Position numbers and translations under genes: made by a program
NCBI RefSeq assembly: GCF_023554555.1
Contig: NZ_JAMJWC010000001.1
Location: 1,488,001-1,552,000 of the forward strand
Direction: 5' to 3'
Length of the DNA: 64,000 bases
Source: Sphingobacterium sp. lm-10
GTDB lineage: Bacteria; Bacteroidota; Bacteroidia; Sphingobacteriales; Sphingobacteriaceae
Part shown: in pieces, positions 18,429-27,631 of the stretch
Layout: every line of letters starts with the position of its first letter
How positions within the stretch are numbered: the first letter of the stretch is position 1
Notes under the pieces: model-generated
What the model saw: the letters and a program-made list of their open reading frames with translations, nothing else
Databases searched by the model: none
What the model was told of the DNA's origin: nothing

Positions 18429-21400
18429 ATGAAAATAAGTGAAATTTCCATCAAACGACCGAGCATCATCATAGTACTCTTTATACTATTGACGCTGGGT
18501 GGTATATTCTCTTACTCCCAACTGGGGTATGAGTTGATTCCAAAATTTGAAACAAACGTAATCACGGTACAAACTGTGTACCCCGGAGCGTCTCCTACCG
18601 AAGTAGAAAATACGGTTACGCGCGTGATCGAGGATGCTGTATCTTCTCTAGAAAGTATCAAGAAGGTAGAAGCGACTTCTATGGAGAACGTCTCTATCGT
18701 GATGATTACACTGAACACGGGAGCAGATGTCAACTTCTTATTGACAGATGCGCAGCGTAAAATTAACGCGGTACTTAATGATCTTCCAGACGATGTAGAC
18801 CCGCCTTCGTTAAATAAATTCTCATTAGACGACGTCGCGATTATGAGTTTGGCGGTCACGTCCAACTTATCAGAGAAAGATTTGTACGACTTACTGGATC
18901 AGAAAATACAACCTGTTTTTGCACGAATCAATGGTGTCGCAAAAGTCGACATGGTTGGTGGTGAACAGCGTCAAATTCAGGTGCGTATTGACCCGGATAA
19001 ACTGCAAGGCTATCGCCTACCGTTGACCCAGGTGCAACAGATGATTGCTTCTTCCAATCTGGATTTCCCGACAGGAAGTGTGACTACGGATGAAAAGCGC
19101 ACGACCATTCGTTTGGCGGGTAAGGTAAATACTATTGATGAGTTGAGAAACCTACCGATCACTACTTCGGCTGGATCGATCATCTACCTTCGCGATATTG
19201 CGGACGTACAGGATGGTATTGCCGAAATCGAAAAAATTGCGCGTTTAGATCGTCAAAACACCATCTTAATGCAGGTGTTTAAACAATCTGATGCCAATGC
19301 CGTAGAAGTATCTGAATTGGTGCAAAAAACCATCGCACAGGTACAAACAGATTATGCAGAAAACAATATCAACATTTTCTTGGCATCTGACTCTTCTGAA
19401 TTCACGTTGAGCTCGGCGAATAATGTGGTACACGATTTAATGATAGCGATTGTCTTAGTTGGTTTTATCATGCTATTCTTCTTGCATAGTTTGCGTAATG
19501 CCGCCATCACCATGGTTGCTATTCCATTATCTTTGATCGCAACATTCATCGGTCTATTGATTATGGGCTACACCCTAAACCTGATGTCCCTATTGGCTTT
19601 ATCGCTGGTGGTAGGTATCCTGGTGGATGACGCTATTGTGGTATTGGAAAACATTCACCGCCACATGGAGATGGGCAAAAATAAGGTGCGTGCCGCTTAT
19701 GATGGCGCTAGTGAAATCGGGTTTACGGTATCTGCCATTACCTTGGTAATCGTTGTGGTATTCTTGCCGATTGCGCTTTCATCTGGATTAGTGGCAGATA
19801 TCTTGAAGCAGTTCTGTGTGACGGTTATCATTGCAACATCTTTATCCTTTTTAGTTTCCTTTACCATCGTGCCTTGGTTGTACTCACGTTTTGGAAAATT
19901 AGACCACATGAGCAAAACTTCGTTATTCGGACGTATTATTCATGCTTTTGAAAGTGGATTAACCAGTTTCACTCATTGGATTTCTGATTTGCTGAAATGG
20001 TCTATTAAAAACTGGGTAACGAAGATCGTTACTTTATTGATCGCCTTGGTATTATTTGCCGCATCGATAGCGCTACTACCATTAGGCTTTATCGGATCCG
20101 ACTTCTTCCCAAGCAGTGACCGTGGTGAATTCCTGGTACAGCTAGAGCTAGAGAAAGACGCTTCTTTGCAAGTATCCAATCAATTTACGCAACGGGCAGA
20201 AGCTTACATGGCTACCAAGCCTGAGATCGACCGGATGATTACTTCTGTTGGTCAATCCAGTGATGGGGTGATGTCTACTGGTGGTTCACGTTATAAATCG
20301 GAGATCCAAGTCTTTATCAAAGACGAGTACAAAACGCAAATTAATTCGCGGGTATATTCAGCGCAGCTGAAACGTGAATTAGAGCAACGCTTGATTGGGC
20401 CAAAAATTAAAATGGTAGCCATGGGCTTGATCGGTGCAGAACAAGCGCCGCTTAAGCTAACCATTATCGGATCCAGCATGGAAGACGCACTGGAATTTGC
20501 CGAACGTGCTGCTGATGCTCTACGTGAAGTGCCGGGTGCTGTGGGCGTAAAGCTTACTTCCGAAACAGGTAATCCAGAAATCAATGTAGAGGTGGATCGC
20601 GAAAAGATGACTTCGTTGGGTTTAAACATCTCTACCATCGGTATGAGCATGCAAACAGCCTATGCCGGAAACACAGACAACAAGTTCCGTGCAGGCGATA
20701 ATGAGTACGAAATCAACATCCAGTTTGATGATAAAGGTCGTTATGATATTGGCAACGTACGGAATCTAGAATTCATTAATAATAATGGAGAGGCTGTCAA
20801 GCTAGAGCAGTTTGCTACGGTGAAGTACAGCTCTGGTCCTACCCTTTTGGAGCGTCGTGATAAGTCGCCTGCGGTATCCGTAGAAGGCCAGGTAATCGGG
20901 CGTTCGGGTGGTGCTGTAGCAGCCGATTGGGAAGCAAACTTCTCGCAAATGGAACGTGCTCCAGGGGTGCAATATTTATGGGGCGGTAATATGGAGAACC
21001 AATCTGAAGGCTTCGGCACCTTGGGTATCGCCTTGATTGCATCCGTTCTATTGGTTTACCTGGTGATGGTAGCCTTGTACGATTCATTCGCTACGCCATT
21101 CATCGTTTTATTCTCCATTCCACTATCCTTTATCGGCGCCTTATTAGCCTTGGCATTGACGAATCAATCGTTAAACATCTTTACCATCTTAGGTATTATT
21201 ATGTTAATTGGTTTGGTAGCCAAGAATGCGATCCTATTAGTGGATTTTGCGAACCACAAAAAGGAATCTGGTGCCAGCACATTCGATGCGCTCGTAGCAG
21301 CAAACCATGCGCGTCTACGGCCGATCTTGATGACCACCATCGCAATGGTATTTGGGATGATTCCGATTGCTATTGCTACAGGTGATGGGGCGGATACCAA

Positions 21401-21605
21401 CCGTGGTTTGGCCATTGTCATCATCGGTGGACTGTTATCATCTCTATTCCTGACCTTAGTGATCGTGCCCGTCGTATACTCCATCTTCGATGGCTTACAA
21501 CGTCGCTTCGGCAGTAAAGAAAATGCAAACTACGTAGATCTTATGGTCGAAGACTTTAAGATGCGCGAAGATTACGTGGATGAGATGGATATAAAACACT
21601 CTTAA
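18429..21605 (+). CDS. RND-superfamily multidrug efflux pump, inner-membrane subunit
   Basis: 1058 residues with the AcrB/MexB-type HAE1 plan: TM1 at about 10-30, periplasmic pore domains, TM2-6 (about 335-490), a second periplasmic loop, and TM8-12 near the C-terminus. The proton-relay acids are in GILVDDAIVVLENIHRH (about residue 400) and the helix GLVAKNAILLVDFAN (about 935) carries the partner Lys. It is complete and colinear. Driven by the proton gradient, it exports drugs, detergents or metabolites from the periplasm. A strong terminator follows. Confidence 0.95.
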   Translation: MKISEISIKRPSIIIVLFILLTLGGIFSYSQLGYELIPKFETNVITVQTVYPGASPTEVENTVTRVIEDAVSSLESIKKVEATSMENVSIVMITLNTGADVNFLLTDAQRKINAVLNDLPDDVDPPSLNKFSLDDVAIMSLAVTSNLSEKDLYDLLDQKIQPVFARINGVAKVDMVGGEQRQIQVRIDPDKLQGYRLPLTQVQQMIASSNLDFPTGSVTTDEKRTTIRLAGKVNTIDELRNLPITTSAGSIIYLRDIADVQDGIAEIEKIARLDRQNTILMQVFKQSDANAVEVSELVQKTIAQVQTDYAENNINIFLASDSSEFTLSSANNVVHDLMIAIVLVGFIMLFFLHSLRNAAITMVAIPLSLIATFIGLLIMGYTLNLMSLLALSLVVGILVDDAIVVLENIHRHMEMGKNKVRAAYDGASEIGFTVSAITLVIVVVFLPIALSSGLVADILKQFCVTVIIATSLSFLVSFTIVPWLYSRFGKLDHMSKTSLFGRIIHAFESGLTSFTHWISDLLKWSIKNWVTKIVTLLIALVLFAASIALLPLGFIGSDFFPSSDRGEFLVQLELEKDASLQVSNQFTQRAEAYMATKPEIDRMITSVGQSSDGVMSTGGSRYKSEIQVFIKDEYKTQINSRVYSAQLKRELEQRLIGPKIKMVAMGLIGAEQAPLKLTIIGSSMEDALEFAERAADALREVPGAVGVKLTSETGNPEINVEVDREKMTSLGLNISTIGMSMQTAYAGNTDNKFRAGDNEYEINIQFDDKGRYDIGNVRNLEFINNNGEAVKLEQFATVKYSSGPTLLERRDKSPAVSVEGQVIGRSGGAVAADWEANFSQMERAPGVQYLWGGNMENQSEGFGTLGIALIASVLLVYLVMVALYDSFATPFIVLFSIPLSFIGALLALALTNQSLNIFTILGIIMLIGLVAKNAILLVDFANHKKESGASTFDALVAANHARLRPILMTTIAMVFGMIPIAIATGDGADTNRGLAIVIIGGLLSSLFLTLVIVPVVYSIFDGLQRRFGSKENANYVDLMVEDFKMREDYVDEMDIKHS

Positions 21606-21639
21606 AAATGGAATTTTCGAATAGTCGATAACTCACATG

Positions 21640-21684
21640 ATATGCCTTGATGTATTTTAAACATACATCAAGGCATATTTTTTG
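21640..21684 (+). terminator. Terminator of the RND efflux operon
   Basis: A perfect 16-bp stem, ATATGCCTTGATGTAT / ATACATCAAGGCATAT, is followed by T residues. Confidence 0.9.
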
Positions 21685-21776
21685 GCAGGCAAGTTCGTGA
21701 ATTAAAGAAATTATAAAAATTAATATCCTAGCAATCATCAAGTTATTCTGCCACTCATTAATTTCAAAAAGAATAC

Positions 21777-21807
21777 TTGCTACAATTACATAATTATACT
21801 ATTTTTG
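21777..21807 (+). promoter_or_regulatory. Promoter of tRNA-His
   Basis: TTG (21777-21779), 20 bases, then TATTTTTG (21800-21807), 15 bases before the mature tRNA. Confidence 0.6.
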
Positions 21808-21822
21808 TAACACGAAAAGACG

Positions 21823-21896
21823 GTAGATGTAGCTCAGTTGGTTAGAGCATCGGTTTGTGGTACCGAGGGTCGTGGGTTCGAGCCCCATCATTTACC
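21823..21896 (+). tRNA. tRNA-His (GTG)
   Basis: Cloverleaf with acceptor stem GTAGATG / CATTTAC, anticodon GTG at 21857-21859 in a 7-base loop, T arm GTGGG TTCGAGC CCCAT (one variant pair). The extra G needed at position -1 is encoded at 21822 opposite C73, as expected for tRNA-His. No CCA is encoded. Confidence 0.95.
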
Positions 21897-21897
21897 C

Positions 21898-21932
21898 AAA
21901 GCCCTTTAAGATATCTTAAAGGGCTTTTTTAT
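21898..21932 (+). terminator. Terminator of tRNA-His
   Basis: The long palindrome AAGCCCTTTAAGATAT / ATCTTAAAGGGCTT is followed by a T tract. Confidence 0.88.
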
Positions 21933-22001
21933 TTTTAGGAAATTTTGAGAATCTGTGATTGAGGCAAGCGAGTCGAGTCCAGGTTTACGCATAGCAACTA
22001 A

Positions 22002-22036
22002 TGTAAAAAGCGAAGATAGTATCTTCGCTTTTTACA
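22002..22036. repeat. Perfect 17-bp inverted repeat, isolated
   Basis: TGTAAAAAGCGAAGATA and its exact complement are separated by a single base (22019). No ORF ends on it from the plus strand. For the minus strand it lies about 65 bp past the end of the 78-residue gene, so it may be a terminator with T5 inside the stem. Confidence 0.55.
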
Positions 22037-22099
22037 TGCTTACGCATATTATGTGGTGGGTAAGCGATTGTAGTATAATACTGGCAACGCGGGTATTCA

Positions 22100-22336
22100 T
22101 TACACGGATCTTCCAAAATGCTTTTGCACTAATATTGCCAAATCTTCCGCAGCAATTTTCGATTCCGCCCCTCCATCCGTACTCCATGTACGGGTCGCCA
22201 TATCAAACTTTAGCAGATAAGAATCCGACAAACCAGATTCAAGCACCGTAAAATAATGATTTTCAGTATTGTATGTAACGTCAAATTCTACAGAATCACC
22301 ATTGACACTGTGGCTAAATTTCCTATTATAACCCAT
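22100..22336 (-). CDS. Hypothetical small protein (78 aa)
   Basis: A small cytoplasmic protein with no signal peptide or membrane helix. The first half looks like beta strands (YNRKFSHSVNGDSVEFDVTY... HYFTVLESG), the last third like one helix (ESKIAAEDLAILVQKHFG). I do not recognise a family. It is supported by length in an otherwise gene-free stretch, a protein-like composition, and a co-oriented neighbour 46 bp upstream. Confidence 0.55.
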   Translation of the reverse strand: MGYNRKFSHSVNGDSVEFDVTYNTENHYFTVLESGLSDSYLLKFDMATRTWSTDGGAESKIAAEDLAILVQKHFGRSV

Positions 22337-22382
22337 AATATAAAAATGTTTAATATGTTAAATATAACAGTTTACTATCTAT

Positions 22383-22652
22383 TTAATCGTCCAATTTGGC
22401 TTCCCGAAGCTCCTGCCGCAAATTTTCCGGCACCAGATGGCTTTTATCAGGATGATAATAAATCTTCTCCCCCACACGTAAATGCTCACCAGATTGAGGA
22501 TTGAAGCCTACAGTAGGCAACTCATCACTTTCTTCGTAGAAGTACGTATCAAAGATCTCCTCGGCAGAATAATCTGTCACCTCGCTACTCATAGCCACAA
22601 ATTCCGCACGATACTGTTCAATTTTTTGTAAAAGGTCTTTTTTAATAAACAT
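22383..22652 (-). CDS. Hypothetical acidic small protein (89 aa)
   Basis: I start it at MFIKKDLLQKIEQYR (22652); the frame is open up to 22709, but that region contains the helicase terminator. It is acidic (ESDELP, EEIFDTYFYEE), with a short hydrophobic helix at the N-terminus and a compact beta-like part around GFNPQSGEHLRVGEKIYYHP. No family is recognised. It is probably cotranscribed with the 78-residue gene downstream. Confidence 0.6.
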   Translation of the reverse strand: MFIKKDLLQKIEQYRAEFVAMSSEVTDYSAEEIFDTYFYEESDELPTVGFNPQSGEHLRVGEKIYYHPDKSHLVPENLRQELREAKLDD

Positions 22653-22696
22653 AACAATGGTATTAATACATAATTCTACTTGTTGTTCAAAGGTTA

Positions 22697-22739
22697 TTAA
22701 AAGAAACATCCCGACCCAAATATTGTTTGGGTCGGGATG
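22697..22739 (-). terminator. Terminator of the DEAD-box helicase gene
   Basis: A perfect 14-bp stem CATCCCGACCCAAA / TTTGGGTCGGGATG with a 5-base loop. On the minus strand it is followed by TTTCTTTT. Confidence 0.88.
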
Positions 22740-22791
22740 TCAAGAACAAGGTTACAGCAAACAAGCTACAGATTTCAGAAGAAAGATAAAA

Positions 22792-24042
22792 TTAAGAAGC
22801 TTTGTTCGTACCGGCGGATCCTTGTGAAGGACTCGCTTTTCTGCCATTATTTTTTTTCTTGCGAAAATTATTTCGTTTTTGCGGTGCTGATGATCGTGGA
22901 TTATATGTCGGCGCTGCTCCGAATCCCTCTGGTAGCGGCATCTTTTTGATTTCGTATTCTATAAGGCTTTCGATTCTTGAAAAACGAGATTGATCCTTTT
23001 CATTGATAAAGGTGATCGCTGTACCTGTGGTAGAAGCCCGTGCCGTACGACCCACGCGATGTACGTAATCCTCCGGGTCTGGTGGTACATCGTAGTTGAC
23101 GACCAAACTGATGCCCACAATATCAATTCCTCTACTAATAACATCAGTCCCAATCAATACTCGTAGGCGCTTTGAGCGGAACTTATTGATGATGGACTCT
23201 CGCTGAGCTTGTTCCAAGTCCGAATGAAACCCTTCTGCCTCGATGCCACTTCGTGAAAGATCACGAGCTAAGGTTTTTACAATCTCCTTCTTCGAAGCAA
23301 AAATAATGATACTAGTATAGGCTTCGTTCGACAGAATGTGTCGAATCAACTTGCCTTTCTGATCATCATACGTCATGTACGCATGCTGATCTATTCCGGC
23401 AGAAGGTTTGGAAATAGCAATATTAATCTCTTGTGGATCCTCCAGAATTTTTTTCGCCAATGTACGGATCTTACCCGGCATGGTGGCCGAGAATAATAGA
23501 CTTTGCCGCTTGTTAGGAAGGTAGCTGATAATCCGAAGAATATCATCGTGAAATCCCATATCTAACATGGTATCTGCTTCATCCAAGACCAAGTGTTCCA
23601 GCTGCGTAAAATCAAACTTTCCGGAAGACATATGACTAATTAGGCGACCCGGTGTGGCCACTATAATATTAACACCATCACGAAGGGCACGTTTTTGCTG
23701 TTCATACCCCATTCCATCCCCACCACCGTACACAGAAATAGATGTGGCTCCTGTAAAATATCCTAAGCCCATAATCTGTTGGTCAATCTGCAACGCCAAC
23801 TCGCGCGTGGGTACCAAAATGATCGTATTGACAAATTCTTTAGGATTTTCACAAATCTTATTGAGGATAGGCAGTAAATAAGCAGCGGTCTTTCCTGTGC
23901 CTGTTTGCGCACAAGCAATCAGGTCTTTATTTTTTAGTATAACGGGTATGGTTTGTTCCTGTATTGGAGTTGCATCCTGGAATCCCATACTTTCTAGTCC
24001 CTCTTCCAATGTTGGAACGAAACCAAATTCGGTAAATTTCAA
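22792..24042 (-). CDS. DEAD-box ATP-dependent RNA helicase
   Basis: 416 residues with all helicase motifs: Q motif (GFQDATPIQEQTIP), motif I AQTGTGKTAA (about 45), Ia PTRELALQ, II DEAD (about 150), III SAT, V GTDVISRGIDI and VI HRVGRTAR. The C-terminal tail of about 45 residues is rich in Lys, Asn and Arg (RKKKNNGRK) and probably binds RNA. It fits the RhlE/CsdA-like bacterial group, with roles in ribosome assembly or mRNA decay, often needed in the cold. It is monocistronic with its own terminator. Confidence 0.95.
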   Translation of the reverse strand: MKFTEFGFVPTLEEGLESMGFQDATPIQEQTIPVILKNKDLIACAQTGTGKTAAYLLPILNKICENPKEFVNTIILVPTRELALQIDQQIMGLGYFTGATSISVYGGGDGMGYEQQKRALRDGVNIIVATPGRLISHMSSGKFDFTQLEHLVLDEADTMLDMGFHDDILRIISYLPNKRQSLLFSATMPGKIRTLAKKILEDPQEINIAISKPSAGIDQHAYMTYDDQKGKLIRHILSNEAYTSIIIFASKKEIVKTLARDLSRSGIEAEGFHSDLEQAQRESIINKFRSKRLRVLIGTDVISRGIDIVGISLVVNYDVPPDPEDYVHRVGRTARASTTGTAITFINEKDQSRFSRIESLIEYEIKKMPLPEGFGAAPTYNPRSSAPQKRNNFRKKKNNGRKASPSQGSAGTNKAS

Positions 24043-24106
24043 ATATGTAATGTTTGGTGTTAAATTAAAACTGCCGTAATGTACTAATTTTTTGTGGTAT
24101 ATAACA

Positions 24107-24138
24107 ACAAACGCCGCCCTGTATCAGGCAGCGTTTGT
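24107..24138 (-). terminator. Imperfect hairpin after the amino-acid permease gene
   Basis: Outer stem ACAAACGC / GCGTTTGT with an imperfect inner part (CCTG / CAGG). The minus-strand tail is T-rich but interrupted. Confidence 0.6.
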
Positions 24139-24160
24139 TTTATAAAGCTGTGATTAAGAA

Positions 24161-25651
24161 TTAATCCTGTTCGTATCTTCCACTTTCAATCTCTTTACGT
24201 AATACACTACGACTTCTGCCGTAAATGAAGTAGATCACCACACCAAGCAACATCCAGATCCCTAAACGTTCCCAGCTCTCAATAGGTAGTGAAGCCATCA
24301 TTGCCACACACACTAATACGCCCAAGATTGGAATTAAAGGCACTAGAGGTGTTTTGAACGGACGCTCGGCAGTAGGGTTCTTGTAACGAAGCACAACCAC
24401 ACCAATACAGACCAAGCTAAACGCGAATAAAGTACCAATACTCACCATGTGTCCCAAATCCGACACCGGCACAAAGCCCGCAAAGATGCTCACGAATATC
24501 ATAAAGATCATGTTCGTTTTCCACGGAGTTTGACGCTTGGAAAGGTCTGAGAACATTTTTGGCAAAAGACCATCTTTACTCATCGTGTAGAACACGCGAC
24601 TTTGACCTAATAACATCACCAAAATCACAGACGTATAGCCAGCGATGATCGTAACCGTCATAGCAGTATTTAAAAACGTATAGCCCGTTGCAGCAAATGC
24701 AGTAGCTACCGGACTAGCATCCCCTTGAAAGTCTTTATAATTCGCTAAACCCGTTAATACATAAGAAAATGCTACGTAAAACAACGTACAGATTATCAGT
24801 GAACCGATAATACCGATAGGCATACCCTTTTTAGGATTTATTGCTTCTTGTGCCGCAGTACTCACCGCATCAAAGCCTATGAATGCAAAAAATACCACAC
24901 CCGCAGCTCTCAGAATACCACTAATTCCATAATGACCAAAGTAACCCTCACTGAAAAAATCGAACATTCCGATCTTGCCAGCTCGCAGCAACTCTTCCCC
25001 TTCATTGACAGGAATGAAGGGATCGTGATTGGCCGGATTGATAAAACTCCATCCTATAATGATGAATACCAATACCACAGCTACTTTCAAGATCACTAAT
25101 ATATTGTTGACTAATGCCGATTCTTGTGTACCACGCATCAACAAAAGAGAGATCAAAACCACAATGATAATAGCGGGAAGATTCACAAAACCTCCCTCCC
25201 ATGGCCCGTGCAAAATAGTTTCGGGTAGGCCTTGTCCAAACATGGTAATCACCAATTGATTGACATACTGCGACCAACTGGCAGATACCGTAGCGGCGGC
25301 TAGCGCATACTCTAATACCAAATCCCAACCGATTATCCACGCCATAAATTCACCCATGGTAGCATAAGAATACGTATACGCACTCCCAGCAACCGGAATC
25401 ATGGAAGCAAACTCAGCATAACAAAGACCTGCAAATGCGCAACCAACTGCAGCAATCACAAAGGCGATGGTCACCGCTGGACCAGCGTGATCCGCTGCCG
25501 CGATACCCGTTAATGAAAACAACCCGGCTCCGATAATTGCACCCACGCCAAGGGCTACGAGACCGGTACTCGTTAATGTTCTTTTTAGCGTTCCTTCTCC
25601 ACTTTGCTGCGCCTCCGCAACCAACTTTGATATGGACTTCTTATACCACAT
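24161..25651 (-). CDS. APC-family amino-acid permease, cationic-transporter (CAT) type
   Basis: 496 residues with 12 or more membrane helices. The first helix has VALGVGAIIGAGLFSLTG, the substrate-binding GxG motif of APC transporters. FAFIGFDAVSTAAQEAINPKKGMP (about 265) and GQSRVFYTMSKDGLLP (about 360) are typical of the CAT group, and the C-terminal two helices (ILGVLVCVAMMASLP) match. It imports an amino acid into the cytoplasm by proton symport. The substrate is not readable. It is monocistronic. Confidence 0.92.
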   Translation of the reverse strand: MWYKKSISKLVAEAQQSGEGTLKRTLTSTGLVALGVGAIIGAGLFSLTGIAAADHAGPAVTIAFVIAAVGCAFAGLCYAEFASMIPVAGSAYTYSYATMGEFMAWIIGWDLVLEYALAAATVSASWSQYVNQLVITMFGQGLPETILHGPWEGGFVNLPAIIIVVLISLLLMRGTQESALVNNILVILKVAVVLVFIIIGWSFINPANHDPFIPVNEGEELLRAGKIGMFDFFSEGYFGHYGISGILRAAGVVFFAFIGFDAVSTAAQEAINPKKGMPIGIIGSLIICTLFYVAFSYVLTGLANYKDFQGDASPVATAFAATGYTFLNTAMTVTIIAGYTSVILVMLLGQSRVFYTMSKDGLLPKMFSDLSKRQTPWKTNMIFMIFVSIFAGFVPVSDLGHMVSIGTLFAFSLVCIGVVVLRYKNPTAERPFKTPLVPLIPILGVLVCVAMMASLPIESWERLGIWMLLGVVIYFIYGRSRSVLRKEIESGRYEQD

Positions 25652-25912
25652 GATTTAGATTAATTTATTAGACACCGTAAACGTACAAAAAAATACAAAA
25701 AACAGACTGCTTACAGGCATAAATTCTCCATGTTTGATCAAAATAAACGATTAAAATCTCATATATTATACGATAACAGCTGCATAACTCGTAGAAACAC
25801 CAATTTAATCTGCAAATACCTCACAGTTTGGCGTTATTAAGTCTCATATTACAAAACATGAACAATTGACTAAAATGTTACAAAAGTCAATATTCTTTGA
25901 GGTCATTTTTCA

Positions 25913-25920
25913 TATTTTTG
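25913..25920 (+). promoter_or_regulatory. -7 promoter element of the barrel protein gene
   Basis: TATTTTTG lies 21 bases before the chosen start at 25941 and lies inside the longer open frame. That is why the upstream start was rejected. Confidence 0.5.
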
Positions 25921-25940
25921 CTTCTTCACTCACGCATGAC

Positions 25941-26543
25941 ATGACTCTAACAAGCAGCAGTACCTTACATAAAAACAAAAATAGACTCGCACTCCTTTGC
26001 ATGCTATACTGCATCACTGTTTTTTCTGCACAAGCACAAGTACAATTAGGTGTACACGGTGGAGGTAATTTTAGCAAAGCAATTGGCGACGAGTTTCGTT
26101 CATCTAATCGAATAGGCTTCCAATTCGGTGCTTTCATTACGTATGAATTGGGCAGATATTTTGCGTTACAGTTGGAGCCAGGCTATAATGTTTCGCGCTT
26201 ACGTACTAACGAAACTACCCATTCGCTACCTAATGGCGTTAGCAAAGCAACGCGGTCAGTTGATTACTTTAACCTTCCATTGTTGGCCAAACTAACCATC
26301 ACACCACAATTTGCACTACTTGCGGGTATAGAATTCAGCAAATTACTTAACGAAGAAAAACACCGTCTCCATAATGGTTTACCCGCGTTCAGGACAGAGC
26401 TAACCTCAGGATATGCACTTGGTATAGAATGGAGCAAACTCTACTTTAGATACCGCCGTCAGCATCGCATTAGTCGTATTAATGAGCCAAGTGATACCTT
26501 TATTCAACAATTGCAAATTGGTCTTCGCTTTCGCTTACTTTAA
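25941..26543 (+). CDS. Outer-membrane beta-barrel protein (PorT/OMP_b-brl type)
   Basis: 200 residues from MTLTSSSTLHKNK. The signal peptide ends FSAQAQ (about residue 33). The mature part is an eight-stranded barrel pattern: VQLGVHGGGNFSK, GFQFGAFITYELGRYFALQLEPGY, and the last strand LQIGLRFRLL. This resembles the small outer-membrane barrel domain common in Bacteroidota. Function unknown. It is flanked by the permease (divergent) and fbp (convergent). Confidence 0.78.
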   Translation: MTLTSSSTLHKNKNRLALLCMLYCITVFSAQAQVQLGVHGGGNFSKAIGDEFRSSNRIGFQFGAFITYELGRYFALQLEPGYNVSRLRTNETTHSLPNGVSKATRSVDYFNLPLLAKLTITPQFALLAGIEFSKLLNEEKHRLHNGLPAFRTELTSGYALGIEWSKLYFRYRRQHRISRINEPSDTFIQQLQIGLRFRLL

Positions 26544-26604
26544 GATATGCTAATAAAACGCTACTTATGTGAATAGAGGTATTGTATTTTCGAGTAGTGC
26601 TTAT

Positions 26605-27612
26605 CTATGTGCTTTGAGCTATTTTACCTATATCAGCGTACAACTTTTCGACCACCAGCACCATAGCTGAACTTCCGATCACCAACGGAGTGCGTTGATG
26701 CAATTCATCCGGTTGTATTTCCAAAATACGCTCTTTTCCCGTAGAAGCTCGACCACCGGCCTGTTCTAGAATAAATGCCATGGGATTACATTCATACATG
26801 AGGCGCAGCTTTCCTTTACGATGCCGAACACTTTCAGGATACATAAAGATACCACCTTTGAGTATTGTACGGTGTAGGTCTGCGACTAGAGACCCGATAT
26901 ACCGTAGCGAGTACGGACGACCAGATTCCAAATTCTCCTCCTGGCACATTTTGACATACTCTTTTATCGCAGGCGGGAAGTTGATAAAGTTACCTTGATT
27001 AATCGAATAGGTATTGCCATTTTCGGGAATACGCATCATCGGGTGTGACAAGCAAAATTCGCCAATACTGGGGTCTAATGTAAAACCGTTTACTCCATGA
27101 CCAGTAGTGTACACTAACATCGTCGATGAGCCATACAGTACATAGCCGGCAGCCACTTGATGCACACCTTGCTGTAATACATCTTCTTCGGATACGCGGC
27201 CCGACGAAGATTTACGACGATAAATAGAGAATATTGTTCCTATCGAAATGTTGACATCAATATTGGAAGATCCATCGAGGGGGTCAATACATACAATGTA
27301 TTTACCCTCCGATGATAGATCCAACCCCTCTTCATGTTCTTCGGAAGCAATGTAGCAACATTCTCCACCGCGCTTCAGCGCTGAGATAAACTCCTTGTCG
27401 GCTAATACATCCAACTTCTGCTGTTCTTCGCCCTGTACATTGAACTGTCCGTAAGGACCAAGAATTTCAGCAAGCCCGGCTTTATTGACCTCCCTATTTA
27501 CCACTTTCGCAGCAATACCAATATCCCGTAGCAAACGGGAAAGCTCTCCCTTGGCAAACGGAAACTCTTCCTGCTTTTCAATGATGAACTGCCCTAAGGT
27601 TTTAAATTCCAT
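26605..27612 (-). CDS. fbp: Fructose-1,6-bisphosphatase, class I
   Basis: 335 residues from [14 protein letters not shown]. An upstream in-frame start at 27663 would overlap pckA and adds a Lys/Thr-rich leader not seen in the family. Metal and substrate motifs: [14 protein letters not shown] (about 112-125), and [23 protein letters not shown] (about 235-255), the class I signature. It removes the 1-phosphate in gluconeogenesis. It lies 19 bp downstream of pckA in the same direction, forming a gluconeogenic pair. Confidence 0.96.
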   Translation of the reverse strand: MEFKTLGQFIIEKQEEFPFAKGELSRLLRDIGIAAKVVNREVNKAGLAEILGPYGQFNVQGEEQQKLDVLADKEFISALKRGGECCYIASEEHEEGLDLSSEGKYIVCIDPLDGSSNIDVNISIGTIFSIYRRKSSSGRVSEEDVLQQGVHQVAAGYVLYGSSTMLVYTTGHGVNGFTLDPSIGEFCLSHPMMRIPENGNTYSINQGNFINFPPAIKEYVKMCQEENLESGRPYSLRYIGSLVADLHRTILKGGIFMYPESVRHRKGKLRLMYECNPMAFILEQAGGRASTGKERILEIQPDELHQRTPLVIGSSAMVLVVEKLYADIGKIAQST

Positions 27613-27631
27613 AATGTAAGATCGCGCCGAT

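Noticed and set aside
17948..18472. 174-residue antisense ORF within the adaptor gene
   Set aside because: Opposite-strand shadow of the RND adaptor.
21955..22251. Plus-strand ORF of 98 residues across the palindrome
   Set aside because: It contains the inverted repeat at 22002 and overlaps the small minus-strand gene.
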